A stretch of 64,000 nt of DNA from an uncultured Lachnospiraceae bacterium (GCA_910587935.1 CAJUNP010000008.1:1-64000); one strand, 5' to 3'; positions 7,250 through 16,283 are shown, counted from the stretch's first letter. Translations and numbers: made by a program. The notes: generated from the letters alone by a model not told the origin.

Positions 7250-10200
7250 ATGAAAAGAAAGACGAACAAATTACTGGCATATTTATTGGTCTTAGTGATG
7301 GCGTTGTCATCATCAGTGACCGTATTTGCAGAAGGAACTGCGACAATTTCCGGCAATGATGTGATTGAGGATACACAGGAGCCGGCGGATGATTCTGTCA
7401 GCAGCAATGACGTGACGGAAGAGACAGATGAAGATACGGATGAGATAATCAACGTCGACCAGGAGACAGAAGAAGCTGTCAGCGATAATGATCTTGACGC
7501 GGCTTTGGATCAGGAAGGCGAAAAAGAAACGGATAGTGAGGACATGTTTCCCGGTCTGCCTGCCAATTATACATTGTCAGCAGAGCAGTTAAGCCAAAAG
7601 GAAAGTCTGAGAGGATATCTGGACCAGATGAATGATGCGGAGGCCGGTGTGGATTATGTTGAGAATGAAGTATTTTTCAGCTGTTCAACCAGAGAAGAAG
7701 CAGAATTGTATGCGGAAGCATTTGGTGCGGAATTGAAATCGTATTTTGATAATGTCGCGGTGTTATGCCTGCCTGAAGGTGTGACTGTTACGGCGGCGGT
7801 AAGAGCGTCGGCAAATATGGAAAAGCATTTACCGGCTGTCAGTCCTAACTATTACCGATATCCGATGAATTCCGGTTATGCTACAGCTTCATACGATGAT
7901 CCTATGCTGCAGACCAGCCATTCCGGATATCAGTGGCATCATCAGGTGGTAGGTTCGGTTTATGCATGGGATAACGGCTATAAGGGCGCCGGAGTGAAAG
8001 TGGCGGTTTTGGATAGCGGCATTTCACCTCATGAGGATCTTGAGATTGCAGACAGCTATAATGCCGCAGCAGGAGCTACAAGCGGAACTGTTGATGAAAA
8101 TGGGCATGGAACACATGTCGGAGGTATCATTGCGGCAAGGCATAATAATGGCACAGGGGGAAGCGGTGTTGCTCCGGAAGCCGCTTTATACAATATCAAG
8201 GTTCTTGGTCAGAATGACGAGGAGGCCGGAACGACTGCAACGTTAGTCAGAGGTATTAATAAGGCTATCGAATGGCAAGTGGATATTATCAACATGAGTT
8301 TAGGCGGCTACGGCGGTACGCCTGCCGAGGAAGATGCAGTGAACCGTGCGGTGAAAGCTGGTATTGCCGTATTTGTAGCTGCAGGAAACGACGGTTCTCT
8401 GACTGCATGTTTCCCGGGTGCTTACGAGAAATCTATTTGTGTAGCGGCTACCGATACGAATAATGCTAAAGCATACTTCAGCAATTATGGACCGTGGGTT
8501 GATCTTGCAGCTCCCGGAGTTAATATTTGTTCAACCGTTCCGGACGGTTACGGCTTTATGAGCGGAACTTCGCAGGCTACGCCTGTTGCTGCCGGAACAG
8601 CGGCGGTAATCCTTTCGGCAAAGCATCCAAGTTTATATAGGGATGGCGTTGCTCTGACAGGTGAGGCAAAAGTAGCAGCCCTGGAACAGATTATGAAAGG
8701 TAATGTGGCAAAGGCATCGGGAAGCAAAATCGGAAGCGGTATTACAACGCTTCCTAAGGCATTGAAGCTTTCAACAATTGCCGGGACACCTAATACGCCG
8801 GTTTTCAGTAAAAAGGCAGGAACCTATAGCGAAGAGTCCATGGCTGTTGAAATTACAGCGGAAAGCGGTATGGAAATATGGTATTCTATTGATGGAAAAA
8901 CGCCTTCTTACAAAAACGGGCAAGTGAAAAACGGGACCTTGTATACAGGGCCTGTGACAGTGAGCGGACAATTGAACGGAAAAGTTACCGGTAAGATGAC
9001 TTTAAAAGCCATTGCAGTGAATGCTTCCGGTAAATCAAGTAAAGTTACCAGTGCGACATATACATTCAAACCTAAAGTAACAGGTATTGCAATTTCCGGT
9101 TTAAAGAAAGTTCCGCGTGGAAAATCTATTATCTTGAAAGCGGTTGTTACGCCTTCTTGGGCGGCAGTTAAAAATGTTAAATGGTCCATTAGCGGAACGG
9201 GTGTTTCTATAAATGCAACATCCGGTAAAGTAACGGCTTCTTCCAGCGCAACGCCAGGTATCTATACGGTTACGGCAGAGGCAAAAGACGGCAGCGGCGT
9301 TAAGTGTACGTGGGATATTGAAGTTTTGGAAAGTGCACAGGTAGATAAAATGACATTTTCCGAAAAGAGCCAAAGCCTTACTAAAGGAAGCGATAACTAT
9401 TCGGTTAATCTCAGTGATTTGCTGAGCGTTTTAGACAAAGGCGGAAATAAGCTGCCTGTTTCTGAGTATGTTACATGGAGCAGCAGTAAAGTAACGGTTG
9501 CAACAGTAGATGAAACGGGTGTAGTGTATGCAACGGGCAGTGGAAGGGCGACCATCACAGCGTCAGCAGCGGATGGAAGCGGCAAAAAAGCAACGATAAA
9601 CATCGTAGTAGTGCAGGATCCCGAATCGCTGACCATCAACGGAAGCGGGTATGTTGCCAAAGGAAAGAGTATTAGTTTGAAGGCGGACATTGGTCCTGCA
9701 ATGGTTAAAGACAAAACTGTAGAATGGTCCATTTCCGGAGATTCTGCTGCAACAGGAGTATCGATCAGTAAAGGCAAAGTTACGGTTAAGAAAGATGCAA
9801 CAGCAGGCATTTATACGGTTACGGCTAAGACCAAAAACGGAATTACCGCTACTAAGGAGATTGAGGTTACAGAAGAAGCGATCCAGAGCATGAAGTTTAA
9901 AACTGCCAGTGTGAATCTGTTCCGTGTGGCGGGTAAAGGAAATGCTGCTACAAGCGCTGACGTAGAATTGGAAGTGAAAGGAAGCTACAGCGCAGAATTT
10001 ATGGCGATTACGAATTCCGCACCGGGAATCGTAACGTGTGAATTGACAAATAATATCTTGACGGTACGGGCAACCGGTAAGACAACTGGTAAAGCGGTAA
10101 TTACCGTGAAGGCTACGGACGGAAGCAATAAAAGTGCGAAATGTACCGTAAATGTCAGCAATCCTGCGTCTAATCTTACGATCAGTCCTGAAGCGGGGCG

Positions 10201-10756
10201 TGTGGAAACCATAAGTAAAGGGAAAAAACTTAAACTTTCCGGAGTATTGGAAACGGAATTTGGTTCTTTAACGGCAGCTGGGAAAAAGATTAAGTGGTCT
10301 TCCAGTAATGAAGCGGTTGCGACGGTTAACGCTAAAGGTGTGGTAACGGCAAAAGCCGGTTTGGTTGACAGGGACTTTGGAACCGCAACGATTACTGCCG
10401 AGACATTGGACGGAAGTGGATTGGTTGCAGAATATACTATACATACTGCCGAAACTACAAATCGTATTTCTGTTGGGCGTCCGGATGCTTCCAATACATG
10501 GGATGAGATAGATGTCAATAGAATAGCTGTATATGATATTTATTTCAATGGGAAAATGTGGTATGAGGCTGGTGTTTGGCCGGAGGTTTCCGTTGAAGTA
10601 AGTGATCCTACTATAGTGTCGGCAGGTACAACCCAAGTTGAAGGCGAAGCGGGTCTGTTGTATGTATTCCCGCTCAAGAAAGGAACGGTAACTATTACTG
10701 TTAAAACAATTGACGGGTCGGGTAAAAAGGCGACGGTAAAATTGTTTGTTAAATAG
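7250..10756 (+). CDS. Secreted subtilisin-like serine protease with Ig-like repeats
   Basis: A 1168-residue S8 family protease. Order: signal peptide (residues 1-27, ending VFA); an acidic linker with short ISGNDV/VSSNDV/VSDNDL repeats; an I9-like prodomain (about 135-210); the catalytic domain (about 225-500) with Asp255 in VAVLDSGI, His286 in GHGTHVGG, oxyanion Asn380 in AAGNDGS and Ser441 in GTSQATPVAAG. A chitobiase-C-like stretch with IWYSIDGKTPS follows at about 520-620, then four or more Big_2-like immunoglobulin repeats to the end, each closing with a pattern such as GRATITASAADGSGKKATI. No LPxTG sorting signal or dockerin is seen, so it is probably secreted or held by the repeats. 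GAGGGAGAG precedes the ATG. It follows the small prodomain-like membrane protein by 13 bases. Confidence 0.93.
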   Translation: MKRKTNKLLAYLLVLVMALSSSVTVFAEGTATISGNDVIEDTQEPADDSVSSNDVTEETDEDTDEIINVDQETEEAVSDNDLDAALDQEGEKETDSEDMFPGLPANYTLSAEQLSQKESLRGYLDQMNDAEAGVDYVENEVFFSCSTREEAELYAEAFGAELKSYFDNVAVLCLPEGVTVTAAVRASANMEKHLPAVSPNYYRYPMNSGYATASYDDPMLQTSHSGYQWHHQVVGSVYAWDNGYKGAGVKVAVLDSGISPHEDLEIADSYNAAAGATSGTVDENGHGTHVGGIIAARHNNGTGGSGVAPEAALYNIKVLGQNDEEAGTTATLVRGINKAIEWQVDIINMSLGGYGGTPAEEDAVNRAVKAGIAVFVAAGNDGSLTACFPGAYEKSICVAATDTNNAKAYFSNYGPWVDLAAPGVNICSTVPDGYGFMSGTSQATPVAAGTAAVILSAKHPSLYRDGVALTGEAKVAALEQIMKGNVAKASGSKIGSGITTLPKALKLSTIAGTPNTPVFSKKAGTYSEESMAVEITAESGMEIWYSIDGKTPSYKNGQVKNGTLYTGPVTVSGQLNGKVTGKMTLKAIAVNASGKSSKVTSATYTFKPKVTGIAISGLKKVPRGKSIILKAVVTPSWAAVKNVKWSISGTGVSINATSGKVTASSSATPGIYTVTAEAKDGSGVKCTWDIEVLESAQVDKMTFSEKSQSLTKGSDNYSVNLSDLLSVLDKGGNKLPVSEYVTWSSSKVTVATVDETGVVYATGSGRATITASAADGSGKKATINIVVVQDPESLTINGSGYVAKGKSISLKADIGPAMVKDKTVEWSISGDSAATGVSISKGKVTVKKDATAGIYTVTAKTKNGITATKEIEVTEEAIQSMKFKTASVNLFRVAGKGNAATSADVELEVKGSYSAEFMAITNSAPGIVTCELTNNILTVRATGKTTGKAVITVKATDGSNKSAKCTVNVSNPASNLTISPEAGRVETISKGKKLKLSGVLETEFGSLTAAGKKIKWSSSNEAVATVNAKGVVTAKAGLVDRDFGTATITAETLDGSGLVAEYTIHTAETTNRISVGRPDASNTWDEIDVNRIAVYDIYFNGKMWYEAGVWPEVSVEVSDPTIVSAGTTQVEGEAGLLYVFPLKKGTVTITVKTIDGSGKKATVKLFVK

Positions 10757-10801
10757 CGTTCATAAAAGAAGAAATGATGTATGATATCTAAATAGTTACA
10801 A

Positions 10802-10838
10802 AAGGGCAGAGCCTGTTTTCGGGGTCTGCCCTTGTTTG
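10802..10838 (+). terminator. Rho-independent terminator of the protease operon
   Basis: AAGGGCAGA (10802-10810) pairs with TCTGCCCTT (10825-10833), followed by TGTTTGTGTT. It lies about 45 bases after the protease stop. Confidence 0.75.
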
Positions 10839-10885
10839 TGTTATACAGGAATTTCCGGAATCCATGCTATTTTTGAGAGAGTTTT

Positions 10886-11083
10886 TTATGATTCTGGTGA
10901 ATCCTCTTCTAAATCATAGAGATTTCCCGTTGCAAATGGACTTCCAACGTCACATCGCCCGTGATGGTATATTTTTTGTGTCTCTCCTGGATTTATGAAA
11001 TTTGACATTTCCACTTTTATGCGACTGACCTCGTTTTCTGCCATAGAGTCCAGTATTTTTATTATGTCTTCTAATTGATTCAT
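10886..11083 (-). CDS. Small conserved-looking protein of the WYL/RNA-repair island
   Basis: A 65-residue protein of unknown family: a helical N-terminus (MNQLEDIIKILDSMAENEVS) and a C-terminal part with YHHGRCDVGSPFATGNLYDL. No transmembrane segment or known domain is recognised. Its ATG overlaps the stop of the upstream WYL gene by 4 bases (ATGA type), which argues that it is a real gene translated with that regulator. It is the last gene of the minus-strand operon and may be a partner of the regulators, but nothing in the sequence shows this directly. Confidence 0.6.
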   Translation of the reverse strand: MNQLEDIIKILDSMAENEVSRIKVEMSNFINPGETQKIYHHGRCDVGSPFATGNLYDLEEDSPES

Positions 11084-12051
11084 GATATTTCCTCCAACAT
11101 CGCTTTCTGCCTTGCCAGCCGTTCCTTCAAAAGCCTCAGAAAATCCTTGTTTCCTACAACCTGAATCATCGGACCAAAAGACAGAACTTCAATCAGGAGC
11201 TCTGTCTCCATTTTTTTATTATAATAAATCAGACACTCATACGTATCCGCGTCAATTCTTCTTGTGCTCTTTTCATAATTGGCAAACTGCAGCATGGCCC
11301 GCTCCAGCGCATTGCGCCGGTCTTTAATCAAAATCCGGGCCGGTTCCCTGTGGTAGGAGCGGCTGAGAATCCGGTTGATATCAGGAAGCTTACCGGCTGT
11401 TTTCGAAGTAAGCGTAACCGCCTGAATCCGGCTCAGGTTCAGTATCTCAACCCGTGGATTTCTCTGCCTGTGGGATTCCACTGCCAGCAGCCGGAAACAA
11501 TCGTTTTTTATGGAGTACTCCAGACGGCAGGGGAGATAAATATGGCGCACTCTGTGCCCAAAGCGCGATTCGTAAAGAATATCCACATAAGTACGGTCCA
11601 AAATGGCGGCCATAAGCGTCTGAAAATGTTTCCTGTAATCCGGATTCCCGTAATCGTCCCGGTCGGCAAAACGGTCGTAATAATAGAAGTCTTCCGGCGT
11701 ATAAAGCGGGCGGATATTGGAAAATACGGCGTTTATATCCGCAATTTCCGTATTGCTTAAGAAAAGCCTGATTTTATCGTCCAAAAGAACAGCTTTTAAA
11801 TAGGATTTTTGAAGATCCGTAAGCGGCGTATAAAACTGCTCCGATAATTTTGAACACAAAAATCCATCCTTCTTTTCAAAGAAGCCCCAGCTCTGCTTCG
11901 TGAGGCGGGGAAGCAGATACAGGATGCTTTCCCTGAAACAGCTGTCGTTGATGTGAAAACGCATTTCCCGTTCCGAAATGCGGCGGTCTTTTTGAAGAAA
12001 AGCGCTGATTACCTGAAAATAACAATTATATACTTCTGAAAATAATTCCAT
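11080..12051 (-). CDS. WYL-domain transcriptional regulator
   Basis: A 323-residue protein of the WYL superfamily. An N-terminal all-helical part (residues 1-110) is followed by the WYL sandwich around 140-235 (DRTYVDILYESRFGHRVRHIYLPCRLEYSIKNDCFRLLAVE) and a C-terminal WCX-like region (residues 240-323). WYL domains sense nucleic acids or nucleotides and often control defence or repair genes. It lies 5 bases downstream of a second WYL gene in one operon that diverges from a Ro60-like gene and rtcB, so it probably takes part in their control. It has no clear separate HTH of its own, so it may act with the upstream protein. Confidence 0.82.
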   Translation of the reverse strand: MELFSEVYNCYFQVISAFLQKDRRISEREMRFHINDSCFRESILYLLPRLTKQSWGFFEKKDGFLCSKLSEQFYTPLTDLQKSYLKAVLLDDKIRLFLSNTEIADINAVFSNIRPLYTPEDFYYYDRFADRDDYGNPDYRKHFQTLMAAILDRTYVDILYESRFGHRVRHIYLPCRLEYSIKNDCFRLLAVESHRQRNPRVEILNLSRIQAVTLTSKTAGKLPDINRILSRSYHREPARILIKDRRNALERAMLQFANYEKSTRRIDADTYECLIYYNKKMETELLIEVLSFGPMIQVVGNKDFLRLLKERLARQKAMLEEIS

Positions 12052-12056
12052 TCATT

Positions 12057-13316
12057 TTACTCCTTTGCGCCTGCGCCCGGATATTCGCTGAAATACATAC
12101 GATACATAGCGGAAAAATCCCGTTGGAACAGCTGTTTAAGCTTCGGGCAGTCCGATTCAACAGCAAGGATTCTTCCCATAAAGGTACGAATCCAGGGCAG
12201 CATCTCATTGGCGTCAAAAACTTCTGCCTCATAAGTAAAAGTATCCGGAGCGGTTTTCCGAATGATACCGTCCTTGCCCTCGCGCTCCAGGCGCTTTAAA
12301 ATGAAACCTTCCGAATCCTCTTTTATATGCAGAGTCAGTTTCACATGCTCCAGATGTGTGCGGCTTTCGTTTTGAAAAGAAACGCCCCATGCAGACTTTT
12401 TGTTTTTCTCCAGTTTTTCTTTGATTTCCGGATATGCAGGATAAATATCCAGCTTGGTTACCTTCTTTATGGCGTCCAGACGCGCACTTGAAAAACGCCT
12501 TTTGTCCGGAAGATAAAGAATGAGAAAACGTCTTCCCGTCCGGGCGCTGACAAAAATTTTCAGGGGGACGCCTTCCGTTTCCTTAAAAATATCCGTCCGG
12601 GTGCTTTTTATACTTAAGTGTACCGCTCTTTTTTCGTGCATCGCCAAAAGGAGCGCAAGCAAAATTTCATCCTCCAGGGTAAAAACAAAGAAGCTGTGCT
12701 TTACCCGGAACAGATCATTGGCAAAGGAACCGTTTTCCATCAGGGTATTGCCCACAATGCCCAGTGGAGAAATAAGCTGGTACAGCTTTATGGCGTCCGC
12801 CAGGCCGGGATAAGCGGACAGCAGCTTCCGAAAAGGCGTTCCCGGCCGGTATAAAACCTCTTTTCCGCGCTTTTCCTTTAACAGGATTCCCTCCTGCGCA
12901 TACTGATTGCATTTCCGCCGGACCGTCTGGGCATCGAACATAACGTTATAGCGGGCCAGGATACCGTCCGTGACCCCATCGGCCGTCTGTGCTTTAGAAT
13001 TTTCCAGATAATCCAGAATATAAAAATGCAGCATAACATCATTATCCGTGAAGCTTTTTGCTTTCCACACCCGGTAAAGCGGGTTCGTATCCAGCAGGTT
13101 GCTGTCAATGGATAAATATATATTTTTTTCTTTTCCCTTGTATTCGGCTCTGACATAACCGGACAGCCAGCTTTCCAGCCTGCGGCGCTCATTGTCGTAG
13201 GTACGGCCGCTCCAGCCGCCAAACTCGTCCCGGGTCTTAAAACCGTAGACAAAGAAGTCCCGGACGTATTCACGGCTCTTGGAAAAGGATTTGATCAGTT
13301 CTTTGAATTCCGACAT
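12057..13316 (-). CDS. WYL-domain transcriptional regulator (larger partner)
   Basis: A 419-residue regulator. The N-terminus (KELIKSFSKSREYVRDFFVYGF, then TYDNERRRLESWL and DAQTVRRKCNQYAQEGILL) looks like two winged-helix units. The WYL core comes around residues 225-300 (EKRAVHLSIKSTRTDIFKETEGVPLKIFVSARTGRRFLILYL), then a C-terminal WCX region. The first part likely binds DNA and the second senses a ligand, possibly RNA ends or a nucleotide. AGGAGA 9 bases before the ATG supports the start. It diverges from the DUF2828-rtcB operon, with both -10 boxes overlapping, and is the likely main regulator of that pair. Confidence 0.82.
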   Translation of the reverse strand: MSEFKELIKSFSKSREYVRDFFVYGFKTRDEFGGWSGRTYDNERRRLESWLSGYVRAEYKGKEKNIYLSIDSNLLDTNPLYRVWKAKSFTDNDVMLHFYILDYLENSKAQTADGVTDGILARYNVMFDAQTVRRKCNQYAQEGILLKEKRGKEVLYRPGTPFRKLLSAYPGLADAIKLYQLISPLGIVGNTLMENGSFANDLFRVKHSFFVFTLEDEILLALLLAMHEKRAVHLSIKSTRTDIFKETEGVPLKIFVSARTGRRFLILYLPDKRRFSSARLDAIKKVTKLDIYPAYPEIKEKLEKNKKSAWGVSFQNESRTHLEHVKLTLHIKEDSEGFILKRLEREGKDGIIRKTAPDTFTYEAEVFDANEMLPWIRTFMGRILAVESDCPKLKQLFQRDFSAMYRMYFSEYPGAGAKE

Positions 13317-13356
13317 TTGTGGGGTTCTCCTGCGTTGAATGGGAGTGGGGATTCAT

Positions 13357-13385
13357 TTGTCTCCGCCCTTTGCCAACAGTATAAC
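13357..13385 (+). promoter_or_regulatory. Promoter of the DUF2828-rtcB operon
   Basis: TTGTCT (13357-13362), 17 bases, TATAAC (13380-13385). Transcription would begin near 13392, only about 16 bases before the ATG at 13408, so the message has almost no leader. Confidence 0.6.
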
Positions 13386-13407
13386 ACATCTTCGCAACTT
13401 TTTTGAA
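13378..13407 (-). promoter_or_regulatory. Promoter of the WYL operon, overlapping the divergent one
   Basis: On the minus strand an extended -10 box TGTTATACT (TATACT is plus-strand 13378-13383) is preceded by a weak TTTCAA- or TTCAAA-like -35 element at 18-19 bases. The -10 shares four bases with the TATAAC box of the opposite promoter, so RNA polymerase cannot occupy both at once. Confidence 0.5.
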
Positions 13408-14916
13408 ATGATTCTTTGCTCCGGGTATTGTATCTTATATTCAGACGAAGGAAAACCGGAAAGCGCTGCCGCAGGCTTTGCAACGACGGGGAATACCCTG
13501 ACGGATCTGAATTTTGCTGTGGCGTCCTTAAGAAACGAGAGCGAAGAAAAAATTGTGAACCGGTTTATCAGGGCGTTTTATGAGGACAGAGTGCTGGCCG
13601 TGAAATGGCTGTTTTTCCTGCGGGACGTAAGAGGCGGACTGGGAGAGAGAAGAAGCTTTCGCGTAATTTTCCGGTATCTGGCGCAAAGCTTCCCGGAAAT
13701 GGCAGGCGGTCTTGCCGTAATTATGGCGGAGTACGGCCGTTTTGACGATTTGCTCTGCCTGCTTGGCACACCGGTTGAAGAAAAAGCGCTTACTGTGTTA
13801 AAAGAGCAGCTGGAGGCGGACGCAGAGGCTATGGAGAAAGGGGAGGGCATTTCTCTTTGCGCAAAGTGGATGCCGGGCAATAACACCTCTTCCGCGGAGT
13901 CGAAAAAAGCTGCCGCGCGGCTGCAAAGCTTTATGGGGCTTACTGCAAAGGAATACCGGAAACTGCTTGCCTCCCTGAGGGCATATCTGCAGGTGACGGA
14001 GACTGCTATGAGCGATAACCGCTGGGGAGAAATCAATTATGAGGCGGTAGCTTCCAGGGCAAATCTTCTTTACAGAAACGCCTTTTTGCGCCATGACGAG
14101 ACGCGCAGAAAAGAATTCTTAAAAAGTGTGCAGGAAAATCATGCCGTGATTCACGCGGGCGTACTGATGCCCCATGAGATTGTAACGCAGTATACGGACC
14201 GCTTAGGATGGAGTTTTAAAGTCGGCGGGGAGGATCCGGCGCTGGAGCTTTTGTGGAACAATCTTCCCGATACGGTGGCGGGAGCCGAAAATATACTCTG
14301 CGTGGTGGACGGCTCGGGAAGCATGCTTTGCCCGGTAGGAAACGGCAGTACTACGGCGCTTCATGTATCCAATGCCCTTGGGGTTTATTTTGCCGGGCGT
14401 ATGGGCGGCGCGTACCGGAACCGTTTCATTACCTTTTCCAGCCGGCCCCGGTATGTGGACCTGTCTGCCTGCCGGACATTAAAAGAAAAGCTGGAGCTGG
14501 CGTTTTCCCACAATGACTGCACCAATACAAATCTGGAAGCGACTTTTGAGCTGGTATTGCAGACGGCGCTGCAAAATCACTTGAAACAGGAAGAACTGCC
14601 GGGGACCATTCTGGTGATATCCGATATGGAGTTTGACAGCGCCGTAAGCAGCGACGCCGATACGCTTTTTGACGGTATCAAAAAGCGGTTTTCCTGTTAT
14701 GGCTACCGGCTGCCGCGGCTTGTATTCTGGAATGTAAACAGCAGGACGAACGTCGTTCCGGTCCGCGAAAACGAACTGGGGGTCTGTCTGGTCAGCGGAT
14801 TTTCCGTAAACGTCTGCAGGATGGTTCTTTCCGGGGAATTAAACCCGTTTGTGTGCCTGAAAAAAATTCTGGAGGAAGAAAGATACAGAAAAGTGGAGGA
14901 GTATTTATGTTCGTAA
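13408..14916 (+). CDS. DUF2828 protein with vWA domain (Ro60/TROVE-like)
   Basis: A 502-residue protein. The N-terminal HEAT-like part carries ATTGNTLTDLNFAVASLRN and LRDVRGGLGERRSFR, hallmarks of the DUF2828/TROVE group. The C-terminal half is a von Willebrand A domain with the metal-binding MIDAS motif DGSGSM (about residue 306), NTNLEATFELVL, ISDMEFDSA and RLPRLVFWNVN. Ro60-type proteins bind misfolded or damaged RNA, often with a Y RNA. The start at 13408 fits the promoter that ends at 13385; an in-frame ATG at 13339 would lie upstream of it. No good ribosome binding site is seen. The stop overlaps the rtcB start by 10 bases, so RNA binding and RNA ligation are tied together. Confidence 0.82.
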   Translation: MILCSGYCILYSDEGKPESAAAGFATTGNTLTDLNFAVASLRNESEEKIVNRFIRAFYEDRVLAVKWLFFLRDVRGGLGERRSFRVIFRYLAQSFPEMAGGLAVIMAEYGRFDDLLCLLGTPVEEKALTVLKEQLEADAEAMEKGEGISLCAKWMPGNNTSSAESKKAAARLQSFMGLTAKEYRKLLASLRAYLQVTETAMSDNRWGEINYEAVASRANLLYRNAFLRHDETRRKEFLKSVQENHAVIHAGVLMPHEIVTQYTDRLGWSFKVGGEDPALELLWNNLPDTVAGAENILCVVDGSGSMLCPVGNGSTTALHVSNALGVYFAGRMGGAYRNRFITFSSRPRYVDLSACRTLKEKLELAFSHNDCTNTNLEATFELVLQTALQNHLKQEELPGTILVISDMEFDSAVSSDADTLFDGIKKRFSCYGYRLPRLVFWNVNSRTNVVPVRENELGVCLVSGFSVNVCRMVLSGELNPFVCLKKILEEERYRKVEEYLCS

Positions 14917-16139
14917 TTTATAATGATAAAACAAAGTTTCCCATAAAAACATGGCTTTCCGGAATGGATAAGCTGGAGGAATCCTGTCTGGAGCAGGCGT
15001 ACCATTTATCCAATCTGCCCTTTCTGCACAAATGGGTGTGCCTTATGCCGGACACCCATACGGGAATGGGTATGCCGATAGGCGGCGTGATTGCGGCAAA
15101 AGACGTTGTGATTCCCAACGCAGTCGGCGTGGATATCGGCTGCGGCATGGTTTTTACAGCCACGGATATAAAATATAAGGAAATCAGCGAAGCAACGGTG
15201 GGTACGGCAACCCTGATGCAGTCCATGATCGGAGGGATTATGCGTTCCGTTCCCGTGGGGTTTGAGAGCCATAAGAAGAAACAGGATTCGCCGGTACTGG
15301 ACGAGGCGTTACAAAACAGCGGGAAATATGAAGCAAATCCGGAGCTGATGCATTTGCTGGAGGAGGGATATTTTCAGACAGGAACCCTTGGAGGCGGCAA
15401 TCATTTTATCGAGCTGCAGGAGGATGAGGAGGGTTATCTGTGCATTATGATCCATTCGGGAAGCCGTCATCTGGGAAAGGAAATCTGCGACTATTTTCAT
15501 AAAAAGGCCCGTACATTAAACAAGACCTGGTACAGCCAGGTTCCGGAGGAATACAGACTGGCGTTTCTTCCCACAGGGACGGAGGAAGGCGCGCAGTATT
15601 TAAACTGGATGCAGCTTGCCCTCGCCTATGCTTTTGAAAACAGAGAACGTATGCTGGAGCGGGTGTGCGGGGTGGTAAAGGAGCAGATCGAGCGGTATGC
15701 GGGCGTATCCATAGCTTTTACCGATAAGATTAACTGCCATCACAATTATGCGGCTTTGGAAAACCATTACGGCGAGAATGTATGGGTGCACAGAAAGGGC
15801 GCAACAAGAGTCAGGAAAGGTGAGCGCGCCGTCATACCGGGAGCCATGGGTTCCTACAGCTATGTGGTGGAGGGAAAAGGGAACGAAGAGTCCTTTTGCA
15901 CCTCATCCCACGGCGCGGGCAGGGCATATTCCAGAAGCGGCGCGATGCAGGCCTTTACCACGGAGCAGGTCATGGTTGACCTGAAGGAAAAAGGCGTGGT
16001 CCTTGGAAAAAAGAAAAAGAACGACGTGGCGGAGGAATGTCGGTTTGCCTATAAGGATATCGACGAGGTAATGGCGCAGCAGACAGATCTCGTAACGCCT
16101 GTCAGAAAACTGAAAACAATCGGCGTTGTGAAGGGATAA
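14907..16139 (+). CDS. rtcB: RNA-splicing ligase RtcB
   Basis: A 410-residue RtcB ligase. It joins RNA ends bearing 2',3'-cyclic phosphate or 3'-phosphate to 5'-OH ends using GTP and manganese. Visible motifs are MPDTHTGMGMPIGGV, NAVGVDIGCGM (metal-binding Asp and Cys), GGGNHFIE, HSGSRHLG and SSHGAGRAYSR, where the His near residue 335 is the guanylylated residue. GGAGG at 14894-14898 decides the start at 14907. The gene overlaps the Ro60-like gene by 10 bases. In other bacteria rsr (Ro60) and rtcB are also linked, usually under the sigma-54 activator RtcR; here WYL regulators take that place. No rtcA cyclase is present. Confidence 0.95.
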   Translation: MFVIYNDKTKFPIKTWLSGMDKLEESCLEQAYHLSNLPFLHKWVCLMPDTHTGMGMPIGGVIAAKDVVIPNAVGVDIGCGMVFTATDIKYKEISEATVGTATLMQSMIGGIMRSVPVGFESHKKKQDSPVLDEALQNSGKYEANPELMHLLEEGYFQTGTLGGGNHFIELQEDEEGYLCIMIHSGSRHLGKEICDYFHKKARTLNKTWYSQVPEEYRLAFLPTGTEEGAQYLNWMQLALAYAFENRERMLERVCGVVKEQIERYAGVSIAFTDKINCHHNYAALENHYGENVWVHRKGATRVRKGERAVIPGAMGSYSYVVEGKGNEESFCTSSHGAGRAYSRSGAMQAFTTEQVMVDLKEKGVVLGKKKKNDVAEECRFAYKDIDEVMAQQTDLVTPVRKLKTIGVVKG

Positions 16140-16235
16140 AAAATCTTGCATCCTGACGGCGGATAGCATATACTGTAAATATAAGGAAAAATATGTGCAG
16201 ACGGTATGCAGCCGTAATCGAATGAGAAAAAGTTT

Positions 16236-16267
16236 TTCGGTGGGCCAGTGGTTCACCGAATTTTTTC
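16236..16267 (+). terminator. Strong terminator after rtcB
   Basis: An 11-pair stem (16236-16246 with 16250-16260, two G-U pairs, loop AGT) followed directly by TTTTTT. Confidence 0.88.
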
Positions 16268-16283
16268 ACGGAAAGGCAGCAAA

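Noticed and set aside
8771..10636. Several long open frames on the minus strand opposite the subtilisin repeats
   Set aside because: They mirror the Ser/Thr/Ala/Val-rich coding repeats of the plus strand, have no start signals and no domain; shadows of the real gene.
13339..13407. Upstream extension of the DUF2828 gene from an ATG at 13339
   Set aside because: The promoter found at 13357-13385 lies inside this extension, and the added residues have no family similarity; the start at 13408 fits better.
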